DNA of 64,000 bases, from the NCBI RefSeq assembly GCF_016595235.1, contig NZ_JAENHL010000004.1, forward strand, positions 524,343 through 588,342, given 5' to 3'. The translations under genes were made by a program, and so were the position numbers. The DNA is from Taklimakanibacter albus. Lineage in GTDB: Bacteria; Pseudomonadota; Alphaproteobacteria; Rhizobiales; Aestuariivirgaceae. Shown piece by piece: positions 32,816-40,890 of this stretch. Below the pieces are notes generated by a model that was not told where the DNA came from, ran no database searches, and was given only the letters and a program-made list of their open reading frames with translations. Within the stretch, counting starts at the first letter, position 1. Every line of letters starts with the position of its first letter.

Positions 32816-33567
32816 CCCCTCAGGACACCACGCTCTTCGCGCCCGGCGGCTATCGCTATGTTCCGGGCGTCTTCCAATATTCGGCGGGCGTGATCGCGGC
32901 ACCGGGCTTCGATCTGGTGCGGGCGCGCTTTCGCGACAACCTGCCGCTCGCCGAAGGCTTCGCGCGGATCGAGGCCTTCCTGAAACAGCAAGGCCGGCCC
33001 CTCACCTCTTTCTGCGCTTGCGAATTACGCTCGCCGGCGCCCTTCGATGAAGCAGGCTTCCGCGCCTTCAACCGGCTCTATGTCGAAACCCTGAAGCGCT
33101 GGGGCATTACCGACGGCGAGATCAATCCGGTGGCGCGCACCAATGTCTGCCCGGAAATCGATCCGCCGGCCGAACCTTCCTTCCACGCTTTCACCTTCAC
33201 CGTGGAGCGCCCCGCCGAGCGGCCGGGCTTCGTCGTCGCCGGCAGCGGCGAAAGCGTCGAGGGCAAGGCCAATTATCGCGACCATACGGTGCGCCTCGGC
33301 GACCTCAGCCCGGACGGCATGCGCGAGAAGGCGCACTATGTGCTGGGCGAGATGGAGCGCCGCTTGTCGCGCCTCGGCGTTTCCTGGACGGGGACGAGCG
33401 CGGTCCAGGCCTACACCATCCACGATATCCATCCCTTCCTTGCCGATGAGGTCGTCCGTCGCGGCGCGGCGCGCTCGGGGCTCACCTGGCATTACACGCG
33501 TCCGCCGATCGTCGATCTCGAATTCGAGATGGACTGCCGCGGCGTCGCGCTGGAGATGCTGGTCTAA
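32812..33567 (+). CDS. RidA-fold protein, similar to 2-aminomuconate deaminase CnbZ
   Basis: The product has 251 residues in two similar halves, each resembling a RidA/YjgF fold. From memory it resembles proteins annotated as 2-amino-5-chloromuconate deaminase (CnbZ): GYRYVPGVFQYSAGVIA, EAFLKQQGRPLTSFCACELRSP, the conserved RTNVCPE region near 104 and VQAYTIHDIHP near 200. Enzymes of this fold hydrolyse imines and enamines. Coupled translation with the HDAC-like amidohydrolase (ATGA overlap) suggests that the two act in sequence on an amide-containing compound. The exact substrate is unknown. Confidence 0.72.
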   Translation: MTPQDTTLFAPGGYRYVPGVFQYSAGVIAAPGFDLVRARFRDNLPLAEGFARIEAFLKQQGRPLTSFCACELRSPAPFDEAGFRAFNRLYVETLKRWGITDGEINPVARTNVCPEIDPPAEPSFHAFTFTVERPAERPGFVVAGSGESVEGKANYRDHTVRLGDLSPDGMREKAHYVLGEMERRLSRLGVSWTGTSAVQAYTIHDIHPFLADEVVRRGAARSGLTWHYTRPPIVDLEFEMDCRGVALEMLV

Positions 33568-33598
33568 AAACGCATTGAGGCCGAGGCCCAGCCACCAA

Positions 33599-33708
33599 CC
33601 TCACCCTGAGGTGCCCGCCGAAGGCGGGCCTCGAAGGGTGGCCACCGGCAAGGCCTCTGTACCTGGATGATGCTTCGAGGCTCGCTACGCTCGCACCTCA
33701 GCATGAGG
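33599..33708. repeat. large dispersed inverted repeat
   Basis: Outer arms 33599-33614 (CCTCACCCTGAGGTGC) and 33693-33708 (GCACCTCAGCATGAGG) pair with few mismatches. Inside, CCTCGAAG (33629-33636) pairs with CTTCGAGG (33673-33680), and CCCGCC-GAA-GGCGGG (33614-33628) is a hairpin of its own. It is a REP-like element that occurs widely between alphaproteobacterial genes. It lies between two convergent genes. Confidence 0.85.
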
Positions 33709-33714
33709 GCATAT

Positions 33715-33744
33715 TCACCCGTTCCGTCTCAACAGAACGGGTGA
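33715..33744. terminator. bidirectional hairpin between the CnbZ-like gene and ettA
   Basis: TCACCCGTTC (33715-33724) and GAACGGGTGA (33735-33744) pair perfectly over 10 bp with a 10-base loop. It lies between convergent genes and ends 11 bases before the ettA stop codon side. A weak T run follows, so it would be a moderate terminator in either direction. Confidence 0.6.
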
Positions 33745-33754
33745 TTGTCGTTCG

Positions 33755-35410
33755 TCAGCGCGTGAACTGCTTGTATTTGATGCGCTTCGGCATCACCGAA
33801 TCCTCGCCGAGGCGGCGCTTCTTGTCTTCCTCATAATCCTGGAAGTTACCTTCGAACCATTCGACATGGCTGTCGCCCTCGAAGGCCAGCATATGGGTGG
33901 CGAGCCGGTCGAGGAACATGCGGTCGTGGCTGATGATCACGGCGCAGCCCGCGAAATCTTCCAGCGCCTCTTCGAGCGCCGCCAGCGTTTCGGTGTCGAG
34001 ATCATTGGTCGGCTCGTCGAGGAGCAGCACATTGGCGCCCGATTTGAGCATCTTGGCCAGATGCACGCGGTTGCGCTGACCACCCGACAGGGTGCCCACT
34101 TTCTGCTGCTGGTCGGCGCCCTTGAAGTTGAAGGCGCCGGTATAGGCGCGGGAATTAAATTCACGCTTCCCCAAGTAAATGATGTCGTTGCCGCCCGAGA
34201 TCTCTTCCCACACGGTCTTGTTGGGATCGAGCGCGTCGCGGCTCTGATCGACATAGCCCAGATGAACGCTTTCGCCGATCTTGATCAGGCCCGCATCGGG
34301 CTGTTCCTGGCCGGTCAGCATGCGGAACAAGGTGGTCTTGCCCGCGCCGTTCGGGCCGATCACGCCGACAATGCCGCCGGGCGGCAGCTTGATGGTGAGA
34401 TCGTCGATGAGAAGCGTGTCGCCATAACCCTTGGACACGCCCTCGAGATCGATGACATTGCCGCCGAGCCTCTCGCCGGGCGGAATGATGATCTGCGCCG
34501 TCGTCGATTTGAGACGGTTCTCGTTCGCCGTGACCAGCTCGTCATAGGCCTTGAAGCGGGCCTTGGACTTGGCCTGCCGCGCCTTGGGCGATGAGGCGAT
34601 CCATTCCTGCTCGCGCTCCAGCACCTTCTGGCGCGCCGCGTCCTCGCGCGCTTCCTGCGCGAAGCGCTTGGCCTTCTGGCCGAGATAGGCCGAGTAGTTG
34701 CCCTCATAGGGAATGCTGCGGCCGCGATCGAGCTCGAGGATCCAGCCCGTCACATTGTCGAGGAAGTAGCGGTCATGGGTGACGATCAGGATGGCGCCCG
34801 GATAATCGCGCAAATGATGCTCGAGCCAGTTGACGCTTTCGGCGTCGAGATGGTTGGTCGGCTCGTCGAGGAGCAGGAGATCCGGCTTGGCCAGCAGCAG
34901 CTGGGTCAGGGCCACGCGGCGGCGCTCACCGCCCGAGAGATTATCGATCATGACATCGCCGGGCGGGCAGCGCATGGCGTCCATCGCCTGCTCAACCTGG
35001 CTTTCGAGGTCCCAAAGATTCTGGGCGTCAATCTGGTCCTGCAGCGCCGCGGCCTTCTCGGCATTCTCATCCGAGTAGTCGGCCATCAGGGCGTTGTATT
35101 CATCGAGGATCGCCTTCTTGGCGGCGACCCCTTCCATGACATTGCCCAGCACATTGAGCTGCGGGTCGAGCTGGGGCTCCTGCTGGAGATAGCCGACGGT
35201 GGCGCCCTCGGCGACCCAGGCTTCCCCGCTGAATTCGGTGTCGAGACCGGCCATCACCCGCAAAAGTGTCGATTTGCCCGAGCCATTGGGGCCGAGCACG
35301 CCGATCTTGGCGTCCGGGTAGAAGGACAGGTTGACATTGTCGAGGACCTTCTTGCCGCCCGCATAGGCTTTGGAAAGGCCGTGCATATGATAGATGAACT
35401 GACGCGCCAT
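33755..35410 (-). CDS. ettA: energy-dependent translational throttle protein EttA
   Basis: This 551-residue ABC-F protein has no membrane segment. It has two ATPase domains with Walker [10 protein letters not shown] near 41 and GPNGAGKTT near 350, and signatures LSGGERRRV and LSGGQRNRV. The linker between them ([20 protein letters not shown] and following) is the arm that contacts tRNA in the ribosomal E site. Length and start ([16 protein letters not shown]) match EttA. It regulates entry into the elongation cycle according to ADP/ATP ratio. It is monocistronic between two repeat elements. Confidence 0.95.
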   Translation of the reverse strand: MARQFIYHMHGLSKAYAGGKKVLDNVNLSFYPDAKIGVLGPNGSGKSTLLRVMAGLDTEFSGEAWVAEGATVGYLQQEPQLDPQLNVLGNVMEGVAAKKAILDEYNALMADYSDENAEKAAALQDQIDAQNLWDLESQVEQAMDAMRCPPGDVMIDNLSGGERRRVALTQLLLAKPDLLLLDEPTNHLDAESVNWLEHHLRDYPGAILIVTHDRYFLDNVTGWILELDRGRSIPYEGNYSAYLGQKAKRFAQEAREDAARQKVLEREQEWIASSPKARQAKSKARFKAYDELVTANENRLKSTTAQIIIPPGERLGGNVIDLEGVSKGYGDTLLIDDLTIKLPPGGIVGVIGPNGAGKTTLFRMLTGQEQPDAGLIKIGESVHLGYVDQSRDALDPNKTVWEEISGGNDIIYLGKREFNSRAYTGAFNFKGADQQQKVGTLSGGQRNRVHLAKMLKSGANVLLLDEPTNDLDTETLAALEEALEDFAGCAVIISHDRMFLDRLATHMLAFEGDSHVEWFEGNFQDYEEDKKRRLGEDSVMPKRIKYKQFTR

Positions 35411-35510
35411 CTCTTTCCGTCTTGTCGATGAATGGAGTTGGGCCGGCTTCTAACCGATCACGCCGGTTCTTGCAATGAGGACGTCCCCTTACGCGGGAGC
35501 ACCCCAACTG

Positions 35511-35560
35511 CTCCCTCCCCGCTTTTGCGGGGAGGGTGGCGCGCAGCGCCGGGTGGGGTG
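35511..35560. repeat. REP-like element with perfect hairpin
   Basis: CCCTCCCCGC (35513-35522), loop TTTT and GCGGGGAGGG (35527-35536) form a perfect 10-bp hairpin, followed by the conserved GGCGC-rich tail up to 35560. This is a common alphaproteobacterial intergenic repeat. It lies just after the terC stop codon, downstream of that minus-strand gene's end and before ettA. Confidence 0.8.
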
Positions 35561-35564
35561 AGCC

Positions 35565-36356
35565 TCAGTGATCCCCCTTCTCCGCCAGGAGCTTCTTCTG
35601 ATAGCGCCCCTGGATGATGTCGACGATGACCAGGGCGATCACCACGAAATAGAAGGTGCTCTTGGCCATCGGCTCGATCGGATAGCCGAAGAAGCTGAGA
35701 TGCGCGATATGGCCGCCCTCCGCCGTCAGCATGACGCCCACCAGCAGCAGCACGAACAGGCCCAGCACCTCATACATGCGGTTTTTGGCGAGGAAGCTCG
35801 CCACCCGCTCGGCCAGCATCACCATCAGCACGCCCGAGATGATGATGGCGAGCGCCATTACCCAGAAATTCTTGGTGAGCGCCACCGCCGACAGCACCGT
35901 GTCGAAGGAGAAGACGATGTTCATGATCAGGATCCACATCAGCGCCGAGGCGACGCTGCGCATGGCGCGGCCATTCTGCTGACCGTGGCCGAGCTCGGGC
36001 GCCGCCAGCATATGATAGATCTCCTTGAGCGCCGTATAGAGCAGGAACAGGCCGCCCAGGAGCACGATGACGCTGTGGCCGTTGACTGACCCCGCCGCCA
36101 CCGGCGAGAGGTCGAAGCTGAACAGCGGATCCTGGAAGGCGCTGATGAGCTGGAGGACGACGAAAAGCAGCGCGATACGCAAGCCTATGGCCAGCACGAT
36201 GCCGACCTGGCGCACATATTTCTGCCGGTCGGGCGCGACCTTCTTGGCTTCGATCGAAATGTAAAGGAGGTTGTCGAAGCCCAACACCGTTTCCAGCGCG
36301 GTCAGCACCAGAAACGTCATCAGATTCTCGGGCGTGAAGAATTCGGCCATCTGCAT
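35565..36356 (-). CDS. TerC-family membrane protein
   Basis: The 263-residue product has seven or eight membrane segments and matches the TerC family: ALETVLGFDNLLYISIEAKKV near 20 with an acidic residue in the first helix, then MNIVFSFDTVLSAVALTKNFW near 140, which repeats the same intramembrane Asp pattern. Members act at the inner membrane in metal ion (often Mn2+) export or tellurite resistance. The C-terminal cytoplasmic tail is short. It has no obvious co-transcribed partner; the next minus-strand gene upstream is 60 bases away. Confidence 0.92.
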   Translation of the reverse strand: MQMAEFFTPENLMTFLVLTALETVLGFDNLLYISIEAKKVAPDRQKYVRQVGIVLAIGLRIALLFVVLQLISAFQDPLFSFDLSPVAAGSVNGHSVIVLLGGLFLLYTALKEIYHMLAAPELGHGQQNGRAMRSVASALMWILIMNIVFSFDTVLSAVALTKNFWVMALAIIISGVLMVMLAERVASFLAKNRMYEVLGLFVLLLVGVMLTAEGGHIAHLSFFGYPIEPMAKSTFYFVVIALVIVDIIQGRYQKKLLAEKGDH

Positions 36357-36416
36357 TCCCCCAACTGGACTGGCGTCTAGTTGCCAGCCCGGCAGGGAGC
36401 GCGCAAGGGTGGAAAA

Positions 36417-36797
36417 TCAGCCGGCGCGACTGAAGGCCGGCCGGGCGATCCAGACGAACAACAGGAAGCAGGCGAAGAACGCCATGGACGCGATGCCCGC
36501 CACCGGCTCGACAACCGGATTGCCTGCAAACAGGAAGTACAACGACACAAGCAGGATGATGCCGCTGGCCGCGGTCAGCCAGAAATGCACCGTCGCCAGG
36601 CGCGATTGACCGATCGCCGGGAAGAAATGATAGAAGAAGGCGAAGAAACCCGACATCAGCCAGCCCAGCACCATGGCATGGGCATGCACCGGCATCTGGC
36701 TGTGGTCCTGCGACAATCCCATATAAAGTCCGAGCAGCATCCCGGCGATGCCGTAAAGAAGTGCCAGGATGAAGAAATTGCGTGCCGCGCCCGTCAT
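36417..36797 (-). CDS. small four-helix membrane protein, heme-copper oxidase subunit I-like
   Basis: The 126-residue protein has four membrane helices. The motif HAHAMVLGW in helix 2 and histidines in FYHFFPA and TVHFWL resemble a fragment of heme-copper oxidase subunit I, a relationship seen for other small alphaproteobacterial membrane proteins. Four histidines in membrane segments suggest heme or metal binding, which is inferred only. AGGAG precedes the ATG by six bases, and a perfect 9-bp hairpin lies in the leader at 36812-36839. Confidence 0.7.
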   Translation of the reverse strand: MTGAARNFFILALLYGIAGMLLGLYMGLSQDHSQMPVHAHAMVLGWLMSGFFAFFYHFFPAIGQSRLATVHFWLTAASGIILLVSLYFLFAGNPVVEPVAGIASMAFFACFLLFVWIARPAFSRAG

Positions 36798-36811
36798 CGG
36801 ATTCTCCTAGT

Positions 36812-36839
36812 TCTGAGCGCCCCCTCGAATGCGCTCAGA
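36812..36839 (-). promoter_or_regulatory. hairpin in the leader of the 126-aa membrane protein gene
   Basis: TCTGAGCGC (36812-36820) and GCGCTCAGA (36831-36839) pair perfectly over 9 bp with a 10-base loop. The hairpin lies 15 bases upstream of the ATG at 36797, just above the ribosome site. It could end transcription from the small upstream gene or shield the leader; no T run follows. Confidence 0.5.
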
Positions 36840-36877
36840 GACAGCAGAAAAGCGATTCTGTAAAGAGAATGCGCCTG

Positions 36878-37015
36878 TCAGAACCAGGCCCAGGCGAGAA
36901 GCACGGCGGCTCCGGCGCCCAGCAAACCAAATCCTAGAACGAAGCGCATACGGTGGAGCTCGATGCCTGAGCGGACCCGCTCGGTTTCGACTTCCATTTC
37001 ATCATCTTGGGTCAT
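36878..37015 (-). CDS. 45-residue single-span membrane protein
   Basis: The ATG at 37015 is preceded by a strong GGAGG, seven bases upstream. The translated product has 45 residues: an acidic N-terminus (MTQDDEMEVETERVRSG), then one membrane helix (FVLGFGLLGAGAAVLLAWAW) and a stop. It is followed by the four-helix membrane protein gene on the same strand. An EcfG-like promoter lies about 115 bases upstream. I do not recognise a family. The good ribosome site and the charge pattern argue for a real gene. Confidence 0.65.
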   Translation of the reverse strand: MTQDDEMEVETERVRSGIELHRMRFVLGFGLLGAGAAVLLAWAWF

Positions 37016-37129
37016 GACAAGTCCTCCAGCTTGAGGGAGGGCACGGCACGAATGCCGGCTTATCGCCGCCGCCAGAAGCTCCGCACGGTCCCCTGGCGGC
37101 GGCCAGGAGGGCCTCCTACCTGACCACGT

Positions 37130-37154
37130 AACGGATGGGCGACGGAAAAGTTTC
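37130..37154 (-). promoter_or_regulatory. candidate EcfG (general stress) promoter for the 45-aa membrane protein
   Basis: Read on the minus strand, GAAAC (37154-37150) and CGTT (37133-37130) are separated by 16 bases. The EcfG consensus is GGAAC-N16/17-CGTT, so only one base of the -35 differs. Transcription would start about 110 bases before the small gene's ATG, with a GC-rich hairpin (CCTGGC/GCCAGG) in the leader. Confidence 0.45.
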
Positions 37155-37171
37155 GCAACTGGGAACCTTTT

Positions 37172-38083
37172 TTAGCCGGACGTCGCCTCGGCAGGTGCCG
37201 GACACAGGACCCAGAGCGATCCGGGCAGAATCCTGGCCTTCAGCGGCGTGGCAAGATGAATGAGTTCGCCATCGACAGAGGCCAGAAGTTTCCGGCGTTT
37301 GGCGTGGAGGGTGATCTGGCGTCCCTCCAGGAAGTCGAGCCTGCTGTTGCTTTCCCATTTGCCCATGCTCGCCTGGGCCGACATGGCGAACAGCTCCTTC
37401 CAGTCGCGGGTCTGCGCCGCATAGATGGCAAGCTTGCCCTGGTCGGGGACTTCGCTATGCGGCAGGCCACCCAGTTTTTCGACGAAGGGGTTGTTGGCGA
37501 TGATCAGCGATGCGGTTCTAAGGCTGAGGCGTTCCTTATCGATCTCGAGCCTGAGCCGCAGGCGCGGCGCCTGGCGCACCAGCTTCCACCAGGTCCTTAA
37601 ACCCGCAAGTTTCTTGCCGAGCCGCGAGCGGTAGCTTTGCTTCTCGCGCCCCGCCACGATGCGTGGATGCAGGCCCAGCGTCACATGATGGACGAAGATC
37701 TCGCCATTCACCTCGCCGACATCGATCAGCCGTTTTTCACCGGTCGCGAGAGCCGCGACCGCATCCTCGAGCTTGAGCGGAATGGCGAGCGCGCGGGCGA
37801 ACAGATTCATCGTGCCGAGCGGCAGGATACCGAGCGCCGTCTTGTGGCCGGCAAAGACCGCGGCCGCGGTGGAGACGGTCCCATCGCCGCCGCCGACCAG
37901 TACGGCATCATGGCTTTCGCGCGCCGTCTCGAGCGCCGCCTGGATCTCTGATCCGCCGACCAGCTTCACATCTGGACTGTGGTGATGACTGCGGATGATC
38001 TCGGCGATGGTCTCCGCCATCTTGTCGGCATCGCCATCCCGGAGCGTGCCGCTGTCGCGATTGAGAACCACGCCGATTTTCAG
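37172..38083 (-). CDS. diacylglycerol/lipid kinase family protein (CTG start)
   Basis: The frame is open to an ATG at 38194, but the region before 38083 lacks family similarity and lies inside the preceding gene. At 38083 a CTG follows GGAGGG at a spacing of seven bases and gives the normal family start (LKIGVVLNRDSGTLRDGDAD). The resulting 303-residue product has the lipid-kinase core: the nucleotide-binding motif VGGGDGTVSTAA at 63-74, LGILPLGTMNLFARAL near 90 and a beta-rich C-terminal domain. It phosphorylates a lipid such as diacylglycerol, sphingosine-like or undecaprenol compounds at the membrane. CTG initiation is rare; a weak ATG at 38194 is the alternative. Confidence 0.83.
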   Translation of the reverse strand: MKIGVVLNRDSGTLRDGDADKMAETIAEIIRSHHHSPDVKLVGGSEIQAALETARESHDAVLVGGGDGTVSTAAAVFAGHKTALGILPLGTMNLFARALAIPLKLEDAVAALATGEKRLIDVGEVNGEIFVHHVTLGLHPRIVAGREKQSYRSRLGKKLAGLRTWWKLVRQAPRLRLRLEIDKERLSLRTASLIIANNPFVEKLGGLPHSEVPDQGKLAIYAAQTRDWKELFAMSAQASMGKWESNSRLDFLEGRQITLHAKRRKLLASVDGELIHLATPLKARILPGSLWVLCPAPAEATSG

Positions 38084-38135
38084 GATGCCGCCCTCCGTTT
38101 CGTGAGGGGTAACCCGGAATCGTCCGAAAAGTTCC

Positions 38136-40136
38136 CTACCTCGTTTCCGGCCGTCCGATGGCTTCGGCGGTGATCTCGGCTTTGAGCAGACCATTGTCGT
38201 CGACGGCGTCCGGCAGATAGCTCTTGGCGATGCTGACTTTCACCTCCGCTTTGCCCGCCCCCATCTGTGTGACGGCGGTGAGCGCCGCCTGGCGAGCCAG
38301 GGCTTCGCCCTCCGCGAGCGCCTGCGTACCGGAAGTGAGGCTCCTGGTGCCTTCCGGCCCATGCAGGCGGAAGAGCCCGCTGCCGTCGCCTTCAAGCGTC
38401 ACCGTCACGGCGCGCGACACGACGCCGGTCGCAGCACCCACCGCATTGGCGACATCGCAGAATTCCGGAAAGACGATCTCGGCGCCAAGCCGCTTGCCCA
38501 CTTCGCCATAATAGATCTTCACCGGCCCGCCGACCGCCACCACCGGCACGGTGGGGCTCAGTCCGATGCGGGTGAGACCGATGCCGCCGCGTCCTGAGCA
38601 GACCGCATCGAGCAAGGTGTCGCCGCCGGTCTTCTGGCCGAGCGCCGTGTCGAGGATGACGCGCCCGGTGAGCCGCACCACATCCGACCACACTTCCTCG
38701 CAGAAGCCCTTCACCCGTTCGGGCGACGGCATCTTCATCTCGCGGAAACGCACCAGGAGCTGCGCCGCCTTCTCGGCCGCGGGCTTCGACCAGTTGGCCT
38801 GGAGATCGAGCACATGGGCGGCGTCCGACGGCGTGAAGCCGCATATCTGCACGAGGCCTTTCCGTTTGAGCGCCGCCAGCGCGCGCTGGGCGCCCGACGA
38901 CACCGCCACTTTGCGCACCGGCTTCGGCCGGTCGGTGACGAGATCGAGTATTTCCTTCTCGCGAGCCGAGAGGTCGGTCGCCGCGAGCCGGTTGGCGGCG
39001 CCGAAGGGATGCACCACGAAGCGGCCATGCATCGACCCGCCTTCGGTGTCGGCGAGATCGCTGTCGAGCATTGCCAGCACTTCCGGGAAGCGCTGGGCGA
39101 TCAGCGACACCGGCACGATGCGCTGCGGCCCGACGCTGAGCCCGCCATTGGCTTCGAAATGGATCTCGGAATCGCCGCCGAGCCCGATGGTGCGCACATC
39201 GATGGCTTTCACCATGGTGCGCCAGCCACCGACTTCCGCCCCCTCCTCGGTGACGCGCGGACGTCCGTCCTTGAGGACGCCCAGATCGGTGGTGGTGCCG
39301 CCCATGTCGGACATGATGAAGTCGCTGAGGCCAGACAGCCAGCGGGCGCCGACGAGGCTCGCCGCCGGTCCCGACAGCACCGTCTCGATCGGCCGCATCG
39401 CCACCGTCTCGGCCAGCGCCAGTGTGCCGTCGCCCTTCACGATCATCAGGGGACAGACGATCTTGAGGCCGGTCATGGCGCGGCTCACCGCCTCGATCAG
39501 GAAGGAGATGCGCGAGATGAGCCTGGCATTGAGAGAGGCGGTGAGCGCCCGGCGCGGCGCGTCGAGCGACGATGAAAGCTCGGTCGACAGTGTCACCGGC
39601 TTGCCCGTCCGGGCGGTGATGATCTCGCGGATCTTGTGCTCATGCGCCGGATTGCGCACCGCGAAGGCGGAAGCGACGGCGAAGGCGTCGCATTTGCCGC
39701 CGATCCGGCCGAGCACCGCCTCGAGGCCGGCGATATCGAGCGCCGTCTTCTCATCGCCATTGTGGTCATGTCCGCCGGCGATCATCTCCACCGGCATGCC
39801 CGGAAACGCCTTGGCGATGCCGGTCCGCTCGACCATTTGCGCATCGAAGCCCGAGAGAACGACACCGACGGCGCTGCCATGGCCCTCGACCACCGCATTG
39901 GTGGCGAGCGTGGTCGACACCGAGACGAGCGAGATGTCCTCCGGCTTGAGCCCCCGCGGCAGGCTCGCCACCGCCTTGGTGATGGCTTCGGTCACGCCGA
40001 TGGCGAGATCACCCTTGGTGGTGATCGCTTTCGCCGAGGCGATGACACGATGATTGGCGGCTTCGATGACCGCGGCATCGGTATAGGTGCCGCCGGTATC
40101 GACACCGATGAAATAGGACTCTGGCGCTTGCGACAT
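38136..40136 (-). CDS. hydantoinase/oxoprolinase family protein, HyuA type (stand-alone)
   Basis: The 666-residue protein has the HyuA ASKHA-type ATPase fold: YFIGVDTGGTYTDAAVIEAA at the N-terminus (phosphate 1 loop), VSVSTTLATNAVVEGHG near 90, the adenosine-side motif DFIMSDMGGTTTDLGVLKDG near 280 and VPVVAVGGPVKIYYGEVG near 545. HyuA-type subunits use ATP to open cyclic amides such as hydantoins or 5-oxoproline. No HyuB gene is nearby, unlike the pair at 47965-51725; single-subunit members of this group exist. It is divergent from the TetR gene. Confidence 0.9.
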   Translation of the reverse strand: MSQAPESYFIGVDTGGTYTDAAVIEAANHRVIASAKAITTKGDLAIGVTEAITKAVASLPRGLKPEDISLVSVSTTLATNAVVEGHGSAVGVVLSGFDAQMVERTGIAKAFPGMPVEMIAGGHDHNGDEKTALDIAGLEAVLGRIGGKCDAFAVASAFAVRNPAHEHKIREIITARTGKPVTLSTELSSSLDAPRRALTASLNARLISRISFLIEAVSRAMTGLKIVCPLMIVKGDGTLALAETVAMRPIETVLSGPAASLVGARWLSGLSDFIMSDMGGTTTDLGVLKDGRPRVTEEGAEVGGWRTMVKAIDVRTIGLGGDSEIHFEANGGLSVGPQRIVPVSLIAQRFPEVLAMLDSDLADTEGGSMHGRFVVHPFGAANRLAATDLSAREKEILDLVTDRPKPVRKVAVSSGAQRALAALKRKGLVQICGFTPSDAAHVLDLQANWSKPAAEKAAQLLVRFREMKMPSPERVKGFCEEVWSDVVRLTGRVILDTALGQKTGGDTLLDAVCSGRGGIGLTRIGLSPTVPVVAVGGPVKIYYGEVGKRLGAEIVFPEFCDVANAVGAATGVVSRAVTVTLEGDGSGLFRLHGPEGTRSLTSGTQALAEGEALARQAALTAVTQMGAGKAEVKVSIAKSYLPDAVDDNGLLKAEITAEAIGRPETR

Positions 40137-40276
40137 GATGAGAGGCCGCTAACAAGCGGGCCCCGCCCTGTCAATGCACGCCGCCGCACGGCTCGGATGC
40201 GACTTCAGCAAACGGCTGCAAGTGATTCAACCGATTCAGAATTCTGCAAACACGGCATTACTTCACATATGAGTAA

Positions 40277-40296
40277 TTTTATACTACTGTATAAAA
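40277..40296. promoter_or_regulatory. TetR operator next to the start codon
   Basis: TTTTATAC (40277-40284) and GTATAAAA (40289-40296) form a perfect inverted repeat with a 4-base spacer. The ATG of the TetR gene begins at the next base (40297). A typical TetR-type operator has this size, so autoregulation by blocking transcription is likely. It may also control the divergent hydantoinase gene. Confidence 0.65.
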
Positions 40297-40890
40297 ATGA
40301 TACCCTTGAAGCGAACAGAGCGATCGCGAAATCTCATTCTCCTCGCCGCCGACAAGGCGTTCCGAGAACTGGGTTTCGCCCATACATCGGTCGAGGAAAT
40401 CGCGACGCGGGCGGGGCTGACGCGCAAGACGGTCTACAATCTGTTCAGCTCGAAGGAAGACATCGCGTTGCGCCTCATCGCCCAGGTCGAGGCCGGAGAC
40501 GAGATATATCGCGTGCGCATGAGGGCGAATGAAGACGTCCTGGTCCTTCTGGAAAAAGTCTTTCTCGATAGCGCGGGCTGGTGCCTGGCCAATCCCACGC
40601 TCGCGCGGCTCGCCCTTGCGCCGGCCGAACGGCCGTCCCTCGAGCCACCGTCCGACCGCCCTTCCTTTCAGCGGCTCGTCCGGGACCTTCTCGTCCTCGG
40701 CCAACGGCAAGGTGTGATCCGCACGGATGACGATCCCAATTTCATGGCTCTCGTCCTGCTTGGAATCTATGGCCAGGCCATGCTCACCGCCCTCTCCGAC
40801 GGACCGTTCAGCGCCGACGGCATCAGGCACCTGATTCGTATCGTTATTGAAGGCATCGGCGCGCAACCACGGCCCCGGCCGACCAAATGA
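40297..40890 (+). CDS. TetR-family transcriptional regulator
   Basis: The 197-residue protein has the TetR helix-turn-helix at residues 10-55 (AFRELGFAHTSVEEIATRAG, LTRKTVYNLFSSKEDI) and a helical ligand-binding domain. It overlaps the DUF4336 gene by ATGA, so both are made together. The palindrome directly upstream of its start is a likely self-operator. The genes controlled are probably its own partner and perhaps the divergent hydantoinase gene; the inducer is unknown. Confidence 0.93.
   Translation: MIPLKRTERSRNLILLAADKAFRELGFAHTSVEEIATRAGLTRKTVYNLFSSKEDIALRLIAQVEAGDEIYRVRMRANEDVLVLLEKVFLDSAGWCLANPTLARLALAPAERPSLEPPSDRPSFQRLVRDLLVLGQRQGVIRTDDDPNFMALVLLGIYGQAMLTALSDGPFSADGIRHLIRIVIEGIGAQPRPRPTK

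Noticed and set aside
38551-40053. 500-codon + strand frame opposite the stand-alone hydantoinase A gene.
   Set aside because: Translation is Ser/Arg/Thr-rich without any recognisable domain, while the minus-strand frame has all HyuA motifs.
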